A stretch of DNA of 64,000 bases, taken from contig NZ_JACDSF010000028.1 of assembly GCF_013449685.1 (NCBI RefSeq), positions 148,712 to 212,711 of the forward strand, given 5' to 3'. The notes under the pieces were generated by a model, which made no database searches, was not told where the DNA came from, and saw only the letters and a program-made list of their open reading frames with translations. Below, one piece after another: positions 42,115 to 50,120 of this stretch. The position numbers were made by a program, and so were the translations under genes. Source of the stretch: Pectobacterium brasiliense (GTDB lineage: Bacteria; Pseudomonadota; Gammaproteobacteria; Enterobacterales; Enterobacteriaceae). How positions within the stretch are numbered: the first letter of the stretch is position 1; every line of letters starts with the position of its first letter.

Positions 42115-43158
42115 ATGTTTAAGTATTTAACACCGATATTTTTATGTACCGCTGCTTTCTCTTTTCAGGCTCAGGCGAGTGACACCATGCTGATGCTGCT
42201 GAAAAAAGACAATGCTACTTATTTAAGCTGGTCTACCGATGCAGGCAACGTTGTTCGCCAGGATGTGTATCGCAGCACCAGTAGTGCTCAGGCAGGCAGC
42301 GAAAAAATCGCAGAACTCAATTCCACAGACAGAACTTTTACCGATTTAACCGCCAATCCACAGTCAGACTATTGGTATTGGGTAGATACCGTTAGCGGCA
42401 ATAAGAGTGTCCTGAAATCTAATGCCGCATCAACGGCACCAGCACCATTGCGCGCCGCGCCGCTTAAGGCTGCAAGCTCTGAATGTAAGGCCGGCGCAGT
42501 CATCAAAAACAAATCTGTTGACTGCGATGGGATTACTCTGGGTCTGAGCTGTAGCGGTGACAGTGATAAGCAACCTCCTGTTATCACGTTGGAAAATGCC
42601 AGCATCAAAAATCTGCGCATTTCGGCAAAAGGCGGTTCTGACGGCATCCACTGCGCAAGCGGCGACTGCCGTATTGAAAACGTGATTTGGGAAGACATCT
42701 GTGAAGATGCAGCAACCAACAACGGCAAAACCATGACCATCGTCGGCGGTGTTGCCCATAACACCACCAATGGCCCTGGTGGAAAACCGGACAAAGTGCT
42801 GCAGCAGAATGCCAAAAACAGCCACACTATTGTACAGGGCAACTTCACCCTGACTGGCCAACACGGCAAACTGTGGCGCTCTTGCGGTGACTGCACCAAC
42901 AACGGTGGCCCACGTAACCTGACCATCATCAGCGCAACCGTTAACGGCACCATCGACAGCATCGCTGGCGTAAACCGTAACTTTGGCGATGTCGCTGAGA
43001 TCCGCGATTTGCGTATTAAAGGCTACAAAGAAGGTAAACCCCCTGTATGTGAAGAGTTTAAAGGCGTAGAAAAAGGGCAAGGTAAGTCCGAGAAATACGA
43101 CGAATTCTGGGATACCAAGAACTGCAAAGTCAGCCGTTCAAACGTTAAACCGCTGTAA
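42115..43158 (+). CDS. pelI: Secreted pectate lyase, PL3 family (PelI / Pel-3 type)
   Basis: Cleaves de-esterified pectin by beta-elimination with calcium; secreted plant-cell-wall-degrading enzyme. It has 347 residues: signal peptide about 1-21 (ending QAQA), an N-terminal fibronectin III-like domain (about 22-105), an alanine-proline linker (STAPAPLRAAPLKAASS), and a PL3 parallel beta-helix (about 125-347) with cysteine pairs and segments SDGIHCASGDCRIENVIWED and KLWRSCGDCTNNGGPRNL. The linker is where the Dickeya enzyme is processed by proteases. AAGGAAAA precedes the ATG. Strong terminator downstream. Confidence 0.92.
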   Translation: MFKYLTPIFLCTAAFSFQAQASDTMLMLLKKDNATYLSWSTDAGNVVRQDVYRSTSSAQAGSEKIAELNSTDRTFTDLTANPQSDYWYWVDTVSGNKSVLKSNAASTAPAPLRAAPLKAASSECKAGAVIKNKSVDCDGITLGLSCSGDSDKQPPVITLENASIKNLRISAKGGSDGIHCASGDCRIENVIWEDICEDAATNNGKTMTIVGGVAHNTTNGPGGKPDKVLQQNAKNSHTIVQGNFTLTGQHGKLWRSCGDCTNNGGPRNLTIISATVNGTIDSIAGVNRNFGDVAEIRDLRIKGYKEGKPPVCEEFKGVEKGQGKSEKYDEFWDTKNCKVSRSNVKPL

Positions 43159-43219
43159 TTCTGCTGGCAGAATTCACACGTAACTCACTTCCTCTGGGGT
43201 CCTGACGCATCAGTCATCG

Positions 43220-43247
43220 ACAGACCGTGCTACTAAGCACGGTCTGT
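43220..43247. terminator. Terminator between pelI and uxuA
   Basis: Eleven-base perfect stem ACAGACCGTGC / GCACGGTCTGT with loop TACTAA, followed by TTCATTT, between convergent genes. Confidence 0.85.
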
Positions 43248-43256
43248 TTCATTTCA

Positions 43257-44453
43257 TCACCCTTGCTGCAATTCAGTAAACAGCGTGCGCTTAAGCGCCA
43301 GCTCGACGCCGCGTAGTTCCGCCAGCCCTTTCAGACGACCGATTGCCGAGTAGCCGGGGTTGGTTTTCTTTTTCAGATCGTCCAGCATCTGATGCCCGTG
43401 ATCTGGCCGCATTGGGATCGGACGGCGATCGCCCGCCTTCTGACGCCGCAATTCTTCCGCCAGAATGGCATTAATGATCGCCACCATATCCACATCCCCT
43501 TGCAAGTGCGCCCCTTCATGGAAGGAATTGGGATTGTTCTCGCGACAGGTGGCACGCAGATGGGTGAAATGCACGCGATCGGCAAACGTTTCCAGCATGC
43601 TAACCAGATCGTTATCTGCCCGCACACCGTAAGACCCCGTACAGAAGGTAAAACCGTTATGAAGGCTATCAACCGTTTGCTTTAACCAGCGCATGTCGTC
43701 AATCGTCGACATCACGCGCGGCAGCCCAAGAATCGGACGCGGTGGATCGTCCGGATGAATGGCAAGGCGGAGGCCAACGGCTTCCGCAACGGGCACAATC
43801 TCACGGAGGAAATAGCCAAGGTGCTCACGCAGTTTCGCATGGTCGATACCATCATATTCCGCCAGACGGCCGCGGAACTGCTCCAGCGTATAGCCCTCTT
43901 CCGAGCCCGGCAGCCCAGCGATAATGTTGCCTGTCAGGCGCGCGATATCTTCTTCGCTCATTGCACGGAAGTAGTCGGCAGCCTGTGCCTGTTCATCCGC
44001 CGTGTAGTCTTTTTCAGCACCGTGACGCTTAAGGATATGCAGCTCAAAGGCGGCAAAGGCAATATGATCGAAACGCAGCGCCTTTGAACCATCCGGCAAT
44101 ACATATTCCAGATCGGTTCGCGTCCAGTCCAGCACGGGCATGAAGTTATAACACACCGTATCAATGCCGCACTGCGCCAGGTTACGCAGCGATTGCTGGT
44201 AATTGGCAATATGCTGCTGATAATTCCCCGTCTGGGTTTTGATCTCTTCATGAACCGGTACGCTTTCCACCACCGACCACACCAGCCCTTTCGCCTTCAA
44301 TTCGGCTTTGCGCTTTTCAATCTCTTCAACTGACCAGATTTCGCCATTGGGGATGTGGTGCAACGCCGTCACCACGCCGGTCGCTCCGGCTTGCCGAACA
44401 TCATCCAGTGAGACAGGATCGTTCGGGCCGTACCAACGCCAGGTTTGTTCCAT
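43257..44453 (-). CDS. uxuA: D-mannonate dehydratase
   Basis: Dehydrates D-mannonate to 2-keto-3-deoxygluconate in the glucuronate branch; the product joins the pectin catabolic pathway. It has 398 residues, TIM-barrel. Conserved metal/substrate segments: [31 protein letters not shown] and [12 protein letters not shown] (late in the chain). UxuB (fructuronate reductase) is not next to it, unlike E. coli. The 5' leader holds three tandem 19-bp repeats and a UxuR-like operator lies upstream. Confidence 0.95.
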   Translation of the reverse strand: MEQTWRWYGPNDPVSLDDVRQAGATGVVTALHHIPNGEIWSVEEIEKRKAELKAKGLVWSVVESVPVHEEIKTQTGNYQQHIANYQQSLRNLAQCGIDTVCYNFMPVLDWTRTDLEYVLPDGSKALRFDHIAFAAFELHILKRHGAEKDYTADEQAQAADYFRAMSEEDIARLTGNIIAGLPGSEEGYTLEQFRGRLAEYDGIDHAKLREHLGYFLREIVPVAEAVGLRLAIHPDDPPRPILGLPRVMSTIDDMRWLKQTVDSLHNGFTFCTGSYGVRADNDLVSMLETFADRVHFTHLRATCRENNPNSFHEGAHLQGDVDMVAIINAILAEELRRQKAGDRRPIPMRPDHGHQMLDDLKKKTNPGYSAIGRLKGLAELRGVELALKRTLFTELQQG

Positions 44454-44462
44454 ACCGAGTTA

Positions 44463-44519
44463 CCCTTTTATTTTCGTCAAGATAGTGAGTTTTCGTCGAG
44501 TTTGTTAGTTTTCGCCGAG
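44463..44519 (-). repeat. Three tandem 19-bp repeats in the uxuA leader
   Basis: On the minus strand, consecutive units CTCGGCGAAAACTAACAAA, CTCGACGAAAACTCACTAT and CTTGACGAAAATAAAAGGG. The first 11 bases (CTYGRCGAAAA) are conserved and the period is exactly 19. The last unit supplies the AAGGG ribosome site of uxuA. Confidence 0.7.
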
Positions 44520-44528
44520 AATAGGAAA

Positions 44529-44556
44529 AGCCTACCTCACCGGGACAGGCTGTCAA
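44529..44556 (-). promoter_or_regulatory. Candidate uxuA promoter
   Basis: On the minus strand TTGACA (44551-44556) and TAGGCT (44529-44534) with a 16-base spacer, about 75 bases before the uxuA start and just upstream of the tandem repeats. Confidence 0.5.
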
Positions 44557-44568
44557 ACGAAACTCACG

Positions 44569-44584
44569 AATTGATTGACCAATT
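44569..44584 (-). promoter_or_regulatory. UxuR/ExuR-like operator
   Basis: AATTGATTGACCAATT is an imperfect palindrome close to the UxuR/ExuR consensus (AAATTGGTATACCAATTT). It sits 12 bases upstream of the candidate uxuA -35 element. The uxuR gene is next door. Confidence 0.6.
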
Positions 44585-44677
44585 ACACAAAAAATTCGCA
44601 TTTTGGACTAACATCATGCGTATTCAGGCTGCAATCGTGAGGAAAAGAGTCAAGGGTGGGTTATTTGGTCTGATATC

Positions 44678-44715
44678 TTTTCTCTCCGTACACCAATACG
44701 ATGCCGGAGAGAAAA
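44678..44715 (-). terminator. Hairpin terminator after uxuR
   Basis: Eleven-base perfect stem TTTTCTCTCCG / CGGAGAGAAAA with a 16-base loop, 29 bases after the uxuR stop. It ends uxuR transcription before the uxuA promoter, so the two genes are separate units. Confidence 0.65.
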
Positions 44716-44743
44716 TTCATACGGGAAGGGAAACGCAGGGGAA

Positions 44744-45478
44744 TCAGGATTCCAGACGTGAGGGAAAAGACTCGAACAGGTAGCCGTCGAAGGCCGGATC
44801 GTCCACGTTTGAAATTTCCAGCAGTTTAATTTTTACGTTTTCCAGATGCTGCCACATTGCCTGACGCGCCATGTTCACATCACGGCGAGATACGGCACGC
44901 AGGATTTGTTCATGATCGTCCAGCCACTGGCGCTGATAGCTGAAATCATCGGTATGAGAGTGAATACCCTGCCACATTGGGCTGCGTTTACGCGCCTGCC
45001 ACACCTCATACACCATATTGGCTAAGACGCTATTTTGGGTAGACTGCGCCAGCAGGCAATGGAATTGTTCATCAGCGCTTTCATCCACGCTGCCGTTCTC
45101 AAGCGATGCCCGTTCTTGTTCAATGGCCTGCCGCATTTTCACGATGTCACTCTTAGTCGCCTGCATCGCGGCAAACGCAGCCACTTCACCTTCCAGCAGT
45201 TGACGCGCCTGCATCAGCTCGAAGGGGCCATAGCCGCTGTCTACCACGCTGTCTTTTCCCTGCGCGGTCGGCAGTTGCATGACATAAACGCCAGAGCCTT
45301 TACGTACCTCAATCAGCTTTTCCAGCTCCAGCATGATCAGGGCTTCACGCACCACGCTGCGGCTGACGTTGTAGGTTTCAGCAATATCACGCTCGGGAGG
45401 CAAGCGGTCGCCAATCTGGTAGTTTCCCTTCAGAATTTCCGCGCGAAGATTGTCGCCAATCTGCTGATATAAACGCAT
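44744..45478 (-). CDS. uxuR: GntR/FadR-family regulator UxuR
   Basis: Repressor of glucuronate catabolism genes, responding to fructuronate in E. coli. It has 244 residues. A winged-helix DNA-binding domain (about 1-70; GDRLPPERDIAETYNVSRSVVREAL) is followed by an FCD effector domain (about 90-225) with the metal-type histidines in the family (DEQFHCLLAQ, DDHEQIL). It resembles UxuR more than ExuR, especially at the C-terminus (SNVDDPAFDGYLFESFP). It lies upstream of uxuA in the same direction but with its own terminator. Confidence 0.88.
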   Translation of the reverse strand: MRLYQQIGDNLRAEILKGNYQIGDRLPPERDIAETYNVSRSVVREALIMLELEKLIEVRKGSGVYVMQLPTAQGKDSVVDSGYGPFELMQARQLLEGEVAAFAAMQATKSDIVKMRQAIEQERASLENGSVDESADEQFHCLLAQSTQNSVLANMVYEVWQARKRSPMWQGIHSHTDDFSYQRQWLDDHEQILRAVSRRDVNMARQAMWQHLENVKIKLLEISNVDDPAFDGYLFESFPSRLES

Positions 45479-45689
45479 ACCGCCATCCCTTTATTCAACA
45501 TCGGCCACCGCAATATTGGCCTGACCAAAAGACAGAAAAAACGCCAGAGTTGTCTGAAGTATAACATGAAGCCATACAGCGCCGCACGTTGAGCAATCTG
45601 CATGCGAAATGATTTCAGATATAGTGTTGTCGAAACACCATGACCCCGTTAGCGATCGGGTTGATATTGCCAAAAGGCAAGGAGCATAA

Positions 45690-46883
45690 ATGACAATAAG
45701 CGTATTCCGGTTCGGTTCGTGGGGAGTCTGGAAGCGGGTGATAGCAGGCCTGTTCGCCCTCATCGGCGTACTTTTCATGGTGGGATGCAACAGCAGCTCG
45801 CGCGACATCGCGCCATTAGGGCAAACGTCATTCGAGCGTTACCAGCAAGACACCACACGCTGGGTCGCTGAGCACCGTGCCTTTCAAACCACGGATAAGC
45901 AGTTGGAATTACGCTGGAATACGCCCAGTGAAACCCGCCCCCTCGGCCAGCCGCAGAAAGCCATCTTATTAGTGCACGGATTGGGCGATTCACCCGGTTC
46001 ATTCACTGACATCACCCCAAAATTGGTCGAACAAGGCTTTCTGGTCAGAACCGTGTTGCTACCGGGTCATGGCACCCGCCCCTCCGATCTGTTGCACGTG
46101 ACCGTAGATGACTGGCGCAAGGTGGTCGCCGAGCAGGCGGCCATCCTCAGCAAAGAGGTCGATGAGGTTTATCTGGGCGGCTTTTCCACCGGCGGCAATC
46201 TGGTACTGGAATACGCCTTACAGCACCCTGAAATCAAAGGGCTGGTGCTGTTCTCCCCCGCAATTAAATCCAATGAAAAATACGCCTTCATGGCACCCGT
46301 GCTGTCCGTGTTTACCGACTGGCTGATGCCGCCGCGCCCTGGCTATCCACAACAGTTAGCAACCCGCTATATGCGCGTGCCGACCAACGGCTTCGCCCAA
46401 TATTATTATTCCAGCAGCGGTGTGCGTTCAGAGCTTGCCAAAAAGCCTTATGACAAACCGGTGCTCATCGTGCTGGCGGAACATGATTCCGTCGTCGATA
46501 CAACATACATTGTCGACACGTTCGATAAACAGTTTACCCACCCGCGAAGCCGCCTGATCTGGTATGGCGATCGCCCTGCCGGTATCCATTCCTCACGCGT
46601 GTTGGTGCGCACAGGCTCGCTGCCCGACTGGCGCATCAGCCAGTTCTCGCACATGTCGCTGCTGTTCTCACCAGACAATAAGCAATACGGTAAAACCGGA
46701 GCGATCGTCATCTGCGCCAACGGCCAACCCCTGAACGACCTAAAAACCTGTCAGGACCGCAGCACGCTGTGGTATTCCGACTGGGGATACGTGGAAAATG
46801 GCAAAACCCATGTGCGCCTGACCTTTAACCCCTACTTCGACTGGCAAAATCAGATCATGGCTAACGTACTGGACGCGCAATAG
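45690..46883 (+). CDS. Lipoprotein alpha/beta-hydrolase
   Basis: Not a gene I can name. It has 397 residues: N-terminal signal with lipobox-like FMVGC (C33), then an alpha/beta hydrolase fold. The oxyanion segment is LVHGLGDSPGSF (about 91-102) and the nucleophile is S166 in GGFSTGG; a likely acid is in VLAEHDSVVD and the histidine in RISQFSHMSLLF or GIHSSR. It resembles serine aminopeptidase/monoacylglycerol-lipase-like esterases, so an ester substrate at the membrane is likely, perhaps plant or lipid derived. AGGAG precedes the ATG. Divergent from uxuR; 84 bases before the sia operon and same strand, possibly co-transcribed. Confidence 0.75.
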   Translation: MTISVFRFGSWGVWKRVIAGLFALIGVLFMVGCNSSSRDIAPLGQTSFERYQQDTTRWVAEHRAFQTTDKQLELRWNTPSETRPLGQPQKAILLVHGLGDSPGSFTDITPKLVEQGFLVRTVLLPGHGTRPSDLLHVTVDDWRKVVAEQAAILSKEVDEVYLGGFSTGGNLVLEYALQHPEIKGLVLFSPAIKSNEKYAFMAPVLSVFTDWLMPPRPGYPQQLATRYMRVPTNGFAQYYYSSSGVRSELAKKPYDKPVLIVLAEHDSVVDTTYIVDTFDKQFTHPRSRLIWYGDRPAGIHSSRVLVRTGSLPDWRISQFSHMSLLFSPDNKQYGKTGAIVICANGQPLNDLKTCQDRSTLWYSDWGYVENGKTHVRLTFNPYFDWQNQIMANVLDAQ

Positions 46884-46967
46884 CCTTACCGAAAACGGGC
46901 GTTGTCATCATTTGGTCATCAAGAGCAGGTATTTTGACTTAAAGATAAATCCGCCCAAAGATTAACC

Positions 46968-48212
46968 ATGATCGCCATGCCCGTTCCTTGCGCCCGACCA
47001 CTCCTCCGGGGTACACCGGTGGCGCGAGATCTTTGTATTCCTCTGCCGGACGTTTCTCCCGACACCGACAATGCCACCGTATTGCAGTTGTTCAGTAAGA
47101 ATAAAGAATGGGTCAGCCTGCCTGTCGTGGAGGATGGACGCCCTTTCGGCCTCATCAACCGCCATATTTTTCTCTCGCAGATGTCTCGGCCTTTTTATCG
47201 TGAACTGTACGACAAAAAGAGCTGCATCGCGTTTATGGATAAAAATCCGCTGATTGTCGATGCGCTGGCATCGTTGAACGACGTCGCCGATCAAACCGTG
47301 ATTACCGGTGATAAGTCGCTGACGGACGGCTTTATGATCACCGAGAACGGGCGTTATATCGGTATCGGGTTAGGCATCGATCTGATCAAGGCCGTCTCCG
47401 ATATGCATCTGCGCCAGCATCAGCAAATTATGCAGAGCATCGAATATGCCAGCGTGATTCAGACAGCGATGCTGACAACGTCAACGCAGGCGATGTCCCG
47501 CACGCTTGCCGACTGGTGTCTAGCCTGGGAACCGCGAGACTGTGTCGGCGGCGACTGCTATGCCTTTAAAACCTACCAGAACGGCTGGCTTGCCGCCGTC
47601 GCGGACTGTACTGGGCACGGCGTACCCGGCGCATTCATGACCTTAATTTTCTCTTCCGCGCTGGAACAGGCGCTGACACAGCACGGCCCAATGCTGCCAG
47701 CGCAGCTATTACAGGCGATCAACCGTCATATCAAAGATACGCTGGGGCAGCGTGACGAAGCACGTCAGCTTTCTACTTCTAACGACGGCTGCGACGCGAT
47801 GCTGGTGTTCTGCGATATGACGCGCAACACGCTGACGTTTTCCGGCGCGCGCATGCCCGCCTTCATGCTGCAACGCGATACCGGACAACTGACGCCGCTC
47901 CAGTGCGATCGTATGGGGGTCGGCTACACCGAAACGCCTTATGACTACCAGTGGTCGAGCTATGAATTACCGCTTCATGATAACGATATGTTTTTCACCA
48001 CCACGGATGGCTTGACGGATCAAATCGGCGGAGAACGCCGGATTATGTTTGGTAAACGCCGGCTACAGGAGTACCTCCAGCACCATCAACACCAGCCGAT
48101 GCGCGAACTGGCTAACCAGCTCCTGTCGGCACACAAGATCTACCAGGGCGATCAGACCCGGCGAGACGACTTAACATTTTGGGGCTTCCGACATTGTTCG
48201 ACTTTTGTTTAA
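46968..48212 (+). CDS. siaA: SiaA-like PP2C phosphatase with a soluble CBS-like N-terminal domain
   Basis: Predicted serine/threonine phosphatase, 414 residues, first gene of a siaABCD-type operon. Residues about 20-145 look like a CBS-pair module (SLPVVEDGRPFGLINRHIF; DGFMITENGRYIGIGLGIDL), followed by a helix (145-165) and a SpoIIE/PP2C domain. Metal-binding motifs: RDCVGGD (D191, D196), ADCTGHG (D213), and D400/D401 in RRDDLTFWG. There is no membrane span or HAMP domain, which Pseudomonas SiaA has. Expected role by homology: dephosphorylate SiaC so that it can activate the cyclase SiaD. Start uncertain between 46968 and 46977. Confidence 0.85.
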   Translation: MIAMPVPCARPLLRGTPVARDLCIPLPDVSPDTDNATVLQLFSKNKEWVSLPVVEDGRPFGLINRHIFLSQMSRPFYRELYDKKSCIAFMDKNPLIVDALASLNDVADQTVITGDKSLTDGFMITENGRYIGIGLGIDLIKAVSDMHLRQHQQIMQSIEYASVIQTAMLTTSTQAMSRTLADWCLAWEPRDCVGGDCYAFKTYQNGWLAAVADCTGHGVPGAFMTLIFSSALEQALTQHGPMLPAQLLQAINRHIKDTLGQRDEARQLSTSNDGCDAMLVFCDMTRNTLTFSGARMPAFMLQRDTGQLTPLQCDRMGVGYTETPYDYQWSSYELPLHDNDMFFTTTDGLTDQIGGERRIMFGKRRLQEYLQHHQHQPMRELANQLLSAHKIYQGDQTRRDDLTFWGFRHCSTFV

Positions 48213-48225
48213 TCAGGCAGACAGA

Positions 48226-48780
48226 ATGATGCCAAACATCAAATACACTGAATTTTTTTCGCCCTCACACCAGCATGACATCACGCTGTATTACGTGGGC
48301 TATTTTTCACAAAACATCATCAGTTCACTGGCCGAAACCATGCGGCTACAGTTGGAGAAAAAGCAGCTTCCTGCCGGCATCCGTCGCCGACTGTTCTCTA
48401 CGTTCGTCGAAATGGTGCAGAACATTACCCGCTATTCCGCTGCACCGTTAACCGCGCTCGATCACACCGTCGAAGTCCGTCATGGCTCCGTGTGTCTGGG
48501 TTACGAAAATGGGAAATACTTCCTGCTGTGCGCCAACCCGATACACCCCGACGATGTCGAGGCGCTGCGGGGACGTCTTGAACCGCTGCGCGGCATGACG
48601 CTTGATGAAATCCGCCTCGCCTACAAAGTCTCTCTGCGTGATGAAACCCCGTCATCAAGCAAAGGCGCGGATATGGGGCTGTTGACCGTTGCGCGTGATG
48701 CCAGTGAGCCACTCCAGTTTACGTTTCTGGCCGATGCATCAACGGGGCTATCTACGTTTTATCTGAAGGCAATCATTTAA
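48226..48780 (+). CDS. siaB: SiaB family protein kinase
   Basis: Histidine-kinase-like ATPase fold protein (DUF6272), 184 residues, expected to phosphorylate SiaC on serine or threonine and hold the pathway off. FVEMVQNITRYS contains the E and N of the N-box, and SSSKGADMGLL resembles the G-box near the C-terminus. The frame is open from a TTG at 48205. The ATG at 48226 was preferred because AGG lies eight bases before it and the TTG would overlap siaA. The next gene begins two bases after the stop. Confidence 0.85.
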   Translation: MMPNIKYTEFFSPSHQHDITLYYVGYFSQNIISSLAETMRLQLEKKQLPAGIRRRLFSTFVEMVQNITRYSAAPLTALDHTVEVRHGSVCLGYENGKYFLLCANPIHPDDVEALRGRLEPLRGMTLDEIRLAYKVSLRDETPSSSKGADMGLLTVARDASEPLQFTFLADASTGLSTFYLKAII

Positions 48781-48781
48781 C

Positions 48782-49234
48782 ATGAAAAATATAACAACCC
48801 TAAGCAACCTCCATATTTCGGGGACATCCTGTACCCCGACGGTTGATTTTCACTTTGACATACACCGTCTTTATCTTTCCGGCGAATCTTACCCTGAGAA
48901 CGCCGCGGCGTTTTATCGCCCGCTGCTCACCGAGATTCAGGCGTATCTGGACGCGTTGACGGCCTACGCCGAAACGATGCAGACGGATGACGCACTGCCG
49001 AGCATCGAAATTCACGTCTCCCTGATTTACTTCAACAGTTCGAGCACCAAGATGCTGTTCAGTTTATTCAATCTGCTTAATCAGGCTGCGGAACAGACGC
49101 TCTCGATTGCGCTGTATTGGTATTACGACAAAGACGACGACATTGCAGAAGAATTTGGTGAAGAGCTTCACATCGATTTCCCGGCCCTGACCTTTCACAG
49201 CACCATGTTGAGTGATAATCATGAGCACAATTGA
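48782..49234 (+). CDS. siaC: SiaC family regulatory phosphoprotein (DUF1987)
   Basis: Small regulator of 150 residues. In Pseudomonas its unphosphorylated form binds and activates the diguanylate cyclase SiaD. The conserved segment SLIYFNSSSTKMLFSLFNLL (81-100) holds the phosphorylation site of the family; which of S86-T89 is used here cannot be told by eye. The N-terminal part has the DUF1987 pattern FHFDIHRLYLSGESYPENA. It starts two bases after siaB and overlaps siaD by 14 bases. Confidence 0.85.
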   Translation: MKNITTLSNLHISGTSCTPTVDFHFDIHRLYLSGESYPENAAAFYRPLLTEIQAYLDALTAYAETMQTDDALPSIEIHVSLIYFNSSSTKMLFSLFNLLNQAAEQTLSIALYWYYDKDDDIAEEFGEELHIDFPALTFHSTMLSDNHEHN

Positions 49235-49928
49235 ATTGTTTACACCGGAATACGACATTCTGCTCGCCGCGCGCAATATCGCTAACCAGCAGGAAAGGCC
49301 AGCCGAAGTCTATCGTGACACGCTACTGGCGTTAACCGACCACTATCAGCGGCTGGTACGCGAGTCGCACCGCCTGATTTCACGCAGCGACCGAGCAGAG
49401 AAAGAGCTGAACCGTCTGAACGCACAGCTCAATCAGTTGGCCGTCGAGCTGGAATACAAAGCCAGCCACGATCCGCTGACCAGCGTGTATAACCGTGGTG
49501 CGATTATTGAACGCATCAACCACGCGCTGGAGCGCAATCAGGCCGCACTCATCGTACTGGATATCGATCACTTCAAGCAGGTGAATGATACCTATGGTCA
49601 CCCTACTGGCGACGCCGTGATCTGCGATCTGGTCTCGCGCGTGCAGAACGTGCTGAATACCACCAGCAGCATTGGTCGCGTCGGCGGTGAAGAGTTCACT
49701 ATCCTGTTGGAAGGGCACACGCTCATGCAGGCCGTTTCACTCGCCAGCCGCCTGCATCAGGATCTCAACAGAATGCCACTCAGCGTACTGCCGCAACAGC
49801 GCGTCACTGCCAGCTTCGGCGTCAGTTGGGCCCCGCAGAAAACCCGTTTCGATGCGCTCTACGGTGCCGCGGATGCCGCGCTCTATCAGGCCAAGGAAAA
49901 AGGCAGAAATCGCGTGGAGTTTCAGTAA
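49221..49928 (+). CDS. siaD: SiaD-like diguanylate cyclase
   Basis: Soluble cyclic di-GMP synthase of 235 residues. An N-terminal helical stalk (about 30-80, coiled-coil pattern) is where SiaC binds in the Pseudomonas system. The GGDEF domain follows with SHDPLTSVYNR (82-92), DIDHFKQVNDTYGH (115-128) and an active-site GGEEF at 155-159. No RxxD inhibitory site precedes GGEEF, so product inhibition is not expected. The ATG at 49221 lies inside siaC; a GTG at 49212 is in frame but less likely. Confidence 0.88.
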   Translation: MSTIELFTPEYDILLAARNIANQQERPAEVYRDTLLALTDHYQRLVRESHRLISRSDRAEKELNRLNAQLNQLAVELEYKASHDPLTSVYNRGAIIERINHALERNQAALIVLDIDHFKQVNDTYGHPTGDAVICDLVSRVQNVLNTTSSIGRVGGEEFTILLEGHTLMQAVSLASRLHQDLNRMPLSVLPQQRVTASFGVSWAPQKTRFDALYGAADAALYQAKEKGRNRVEFQ

Positions 49929-49938
49929 GTCGCAGACT

Positions 49939-50010
49939 GGGCGATTGCCGTCGCCCTGACTCACGACCATAATAGGGGGTATCGGCTTCTCCGAGACAGA
50001 TTCCCCCTAT
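49939..50010. other. Two hairpins after siaD
   Basis: GGGCGA/TCGCCC with a six-base loop (49939-49956) and ATAGGGGG/CCCCCTAT (49972-50010) enclosing a smaller CGG/CCG stem. Neither has a T-run; they mark the operon end or stabilise mRNA 3' ends. Confidence 0.45.
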
Positions 50011-50120
50011 GCGTATAGCCTATGAATAGCAGCGTTATAGCGCACGAAACTGTCTCTGCGTCTGTATTGAAAATATGACGAAGAGACCGTCTGTAAATGG
50101 AAAACTTAATCGCTCGCGCC

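Noticed and set aside
42430..43080. 216-codon open frame opposite pelI
   Set aside because: pelI has a signal peptide and PL3 motifs; the reverse frame shows no family resemblance.
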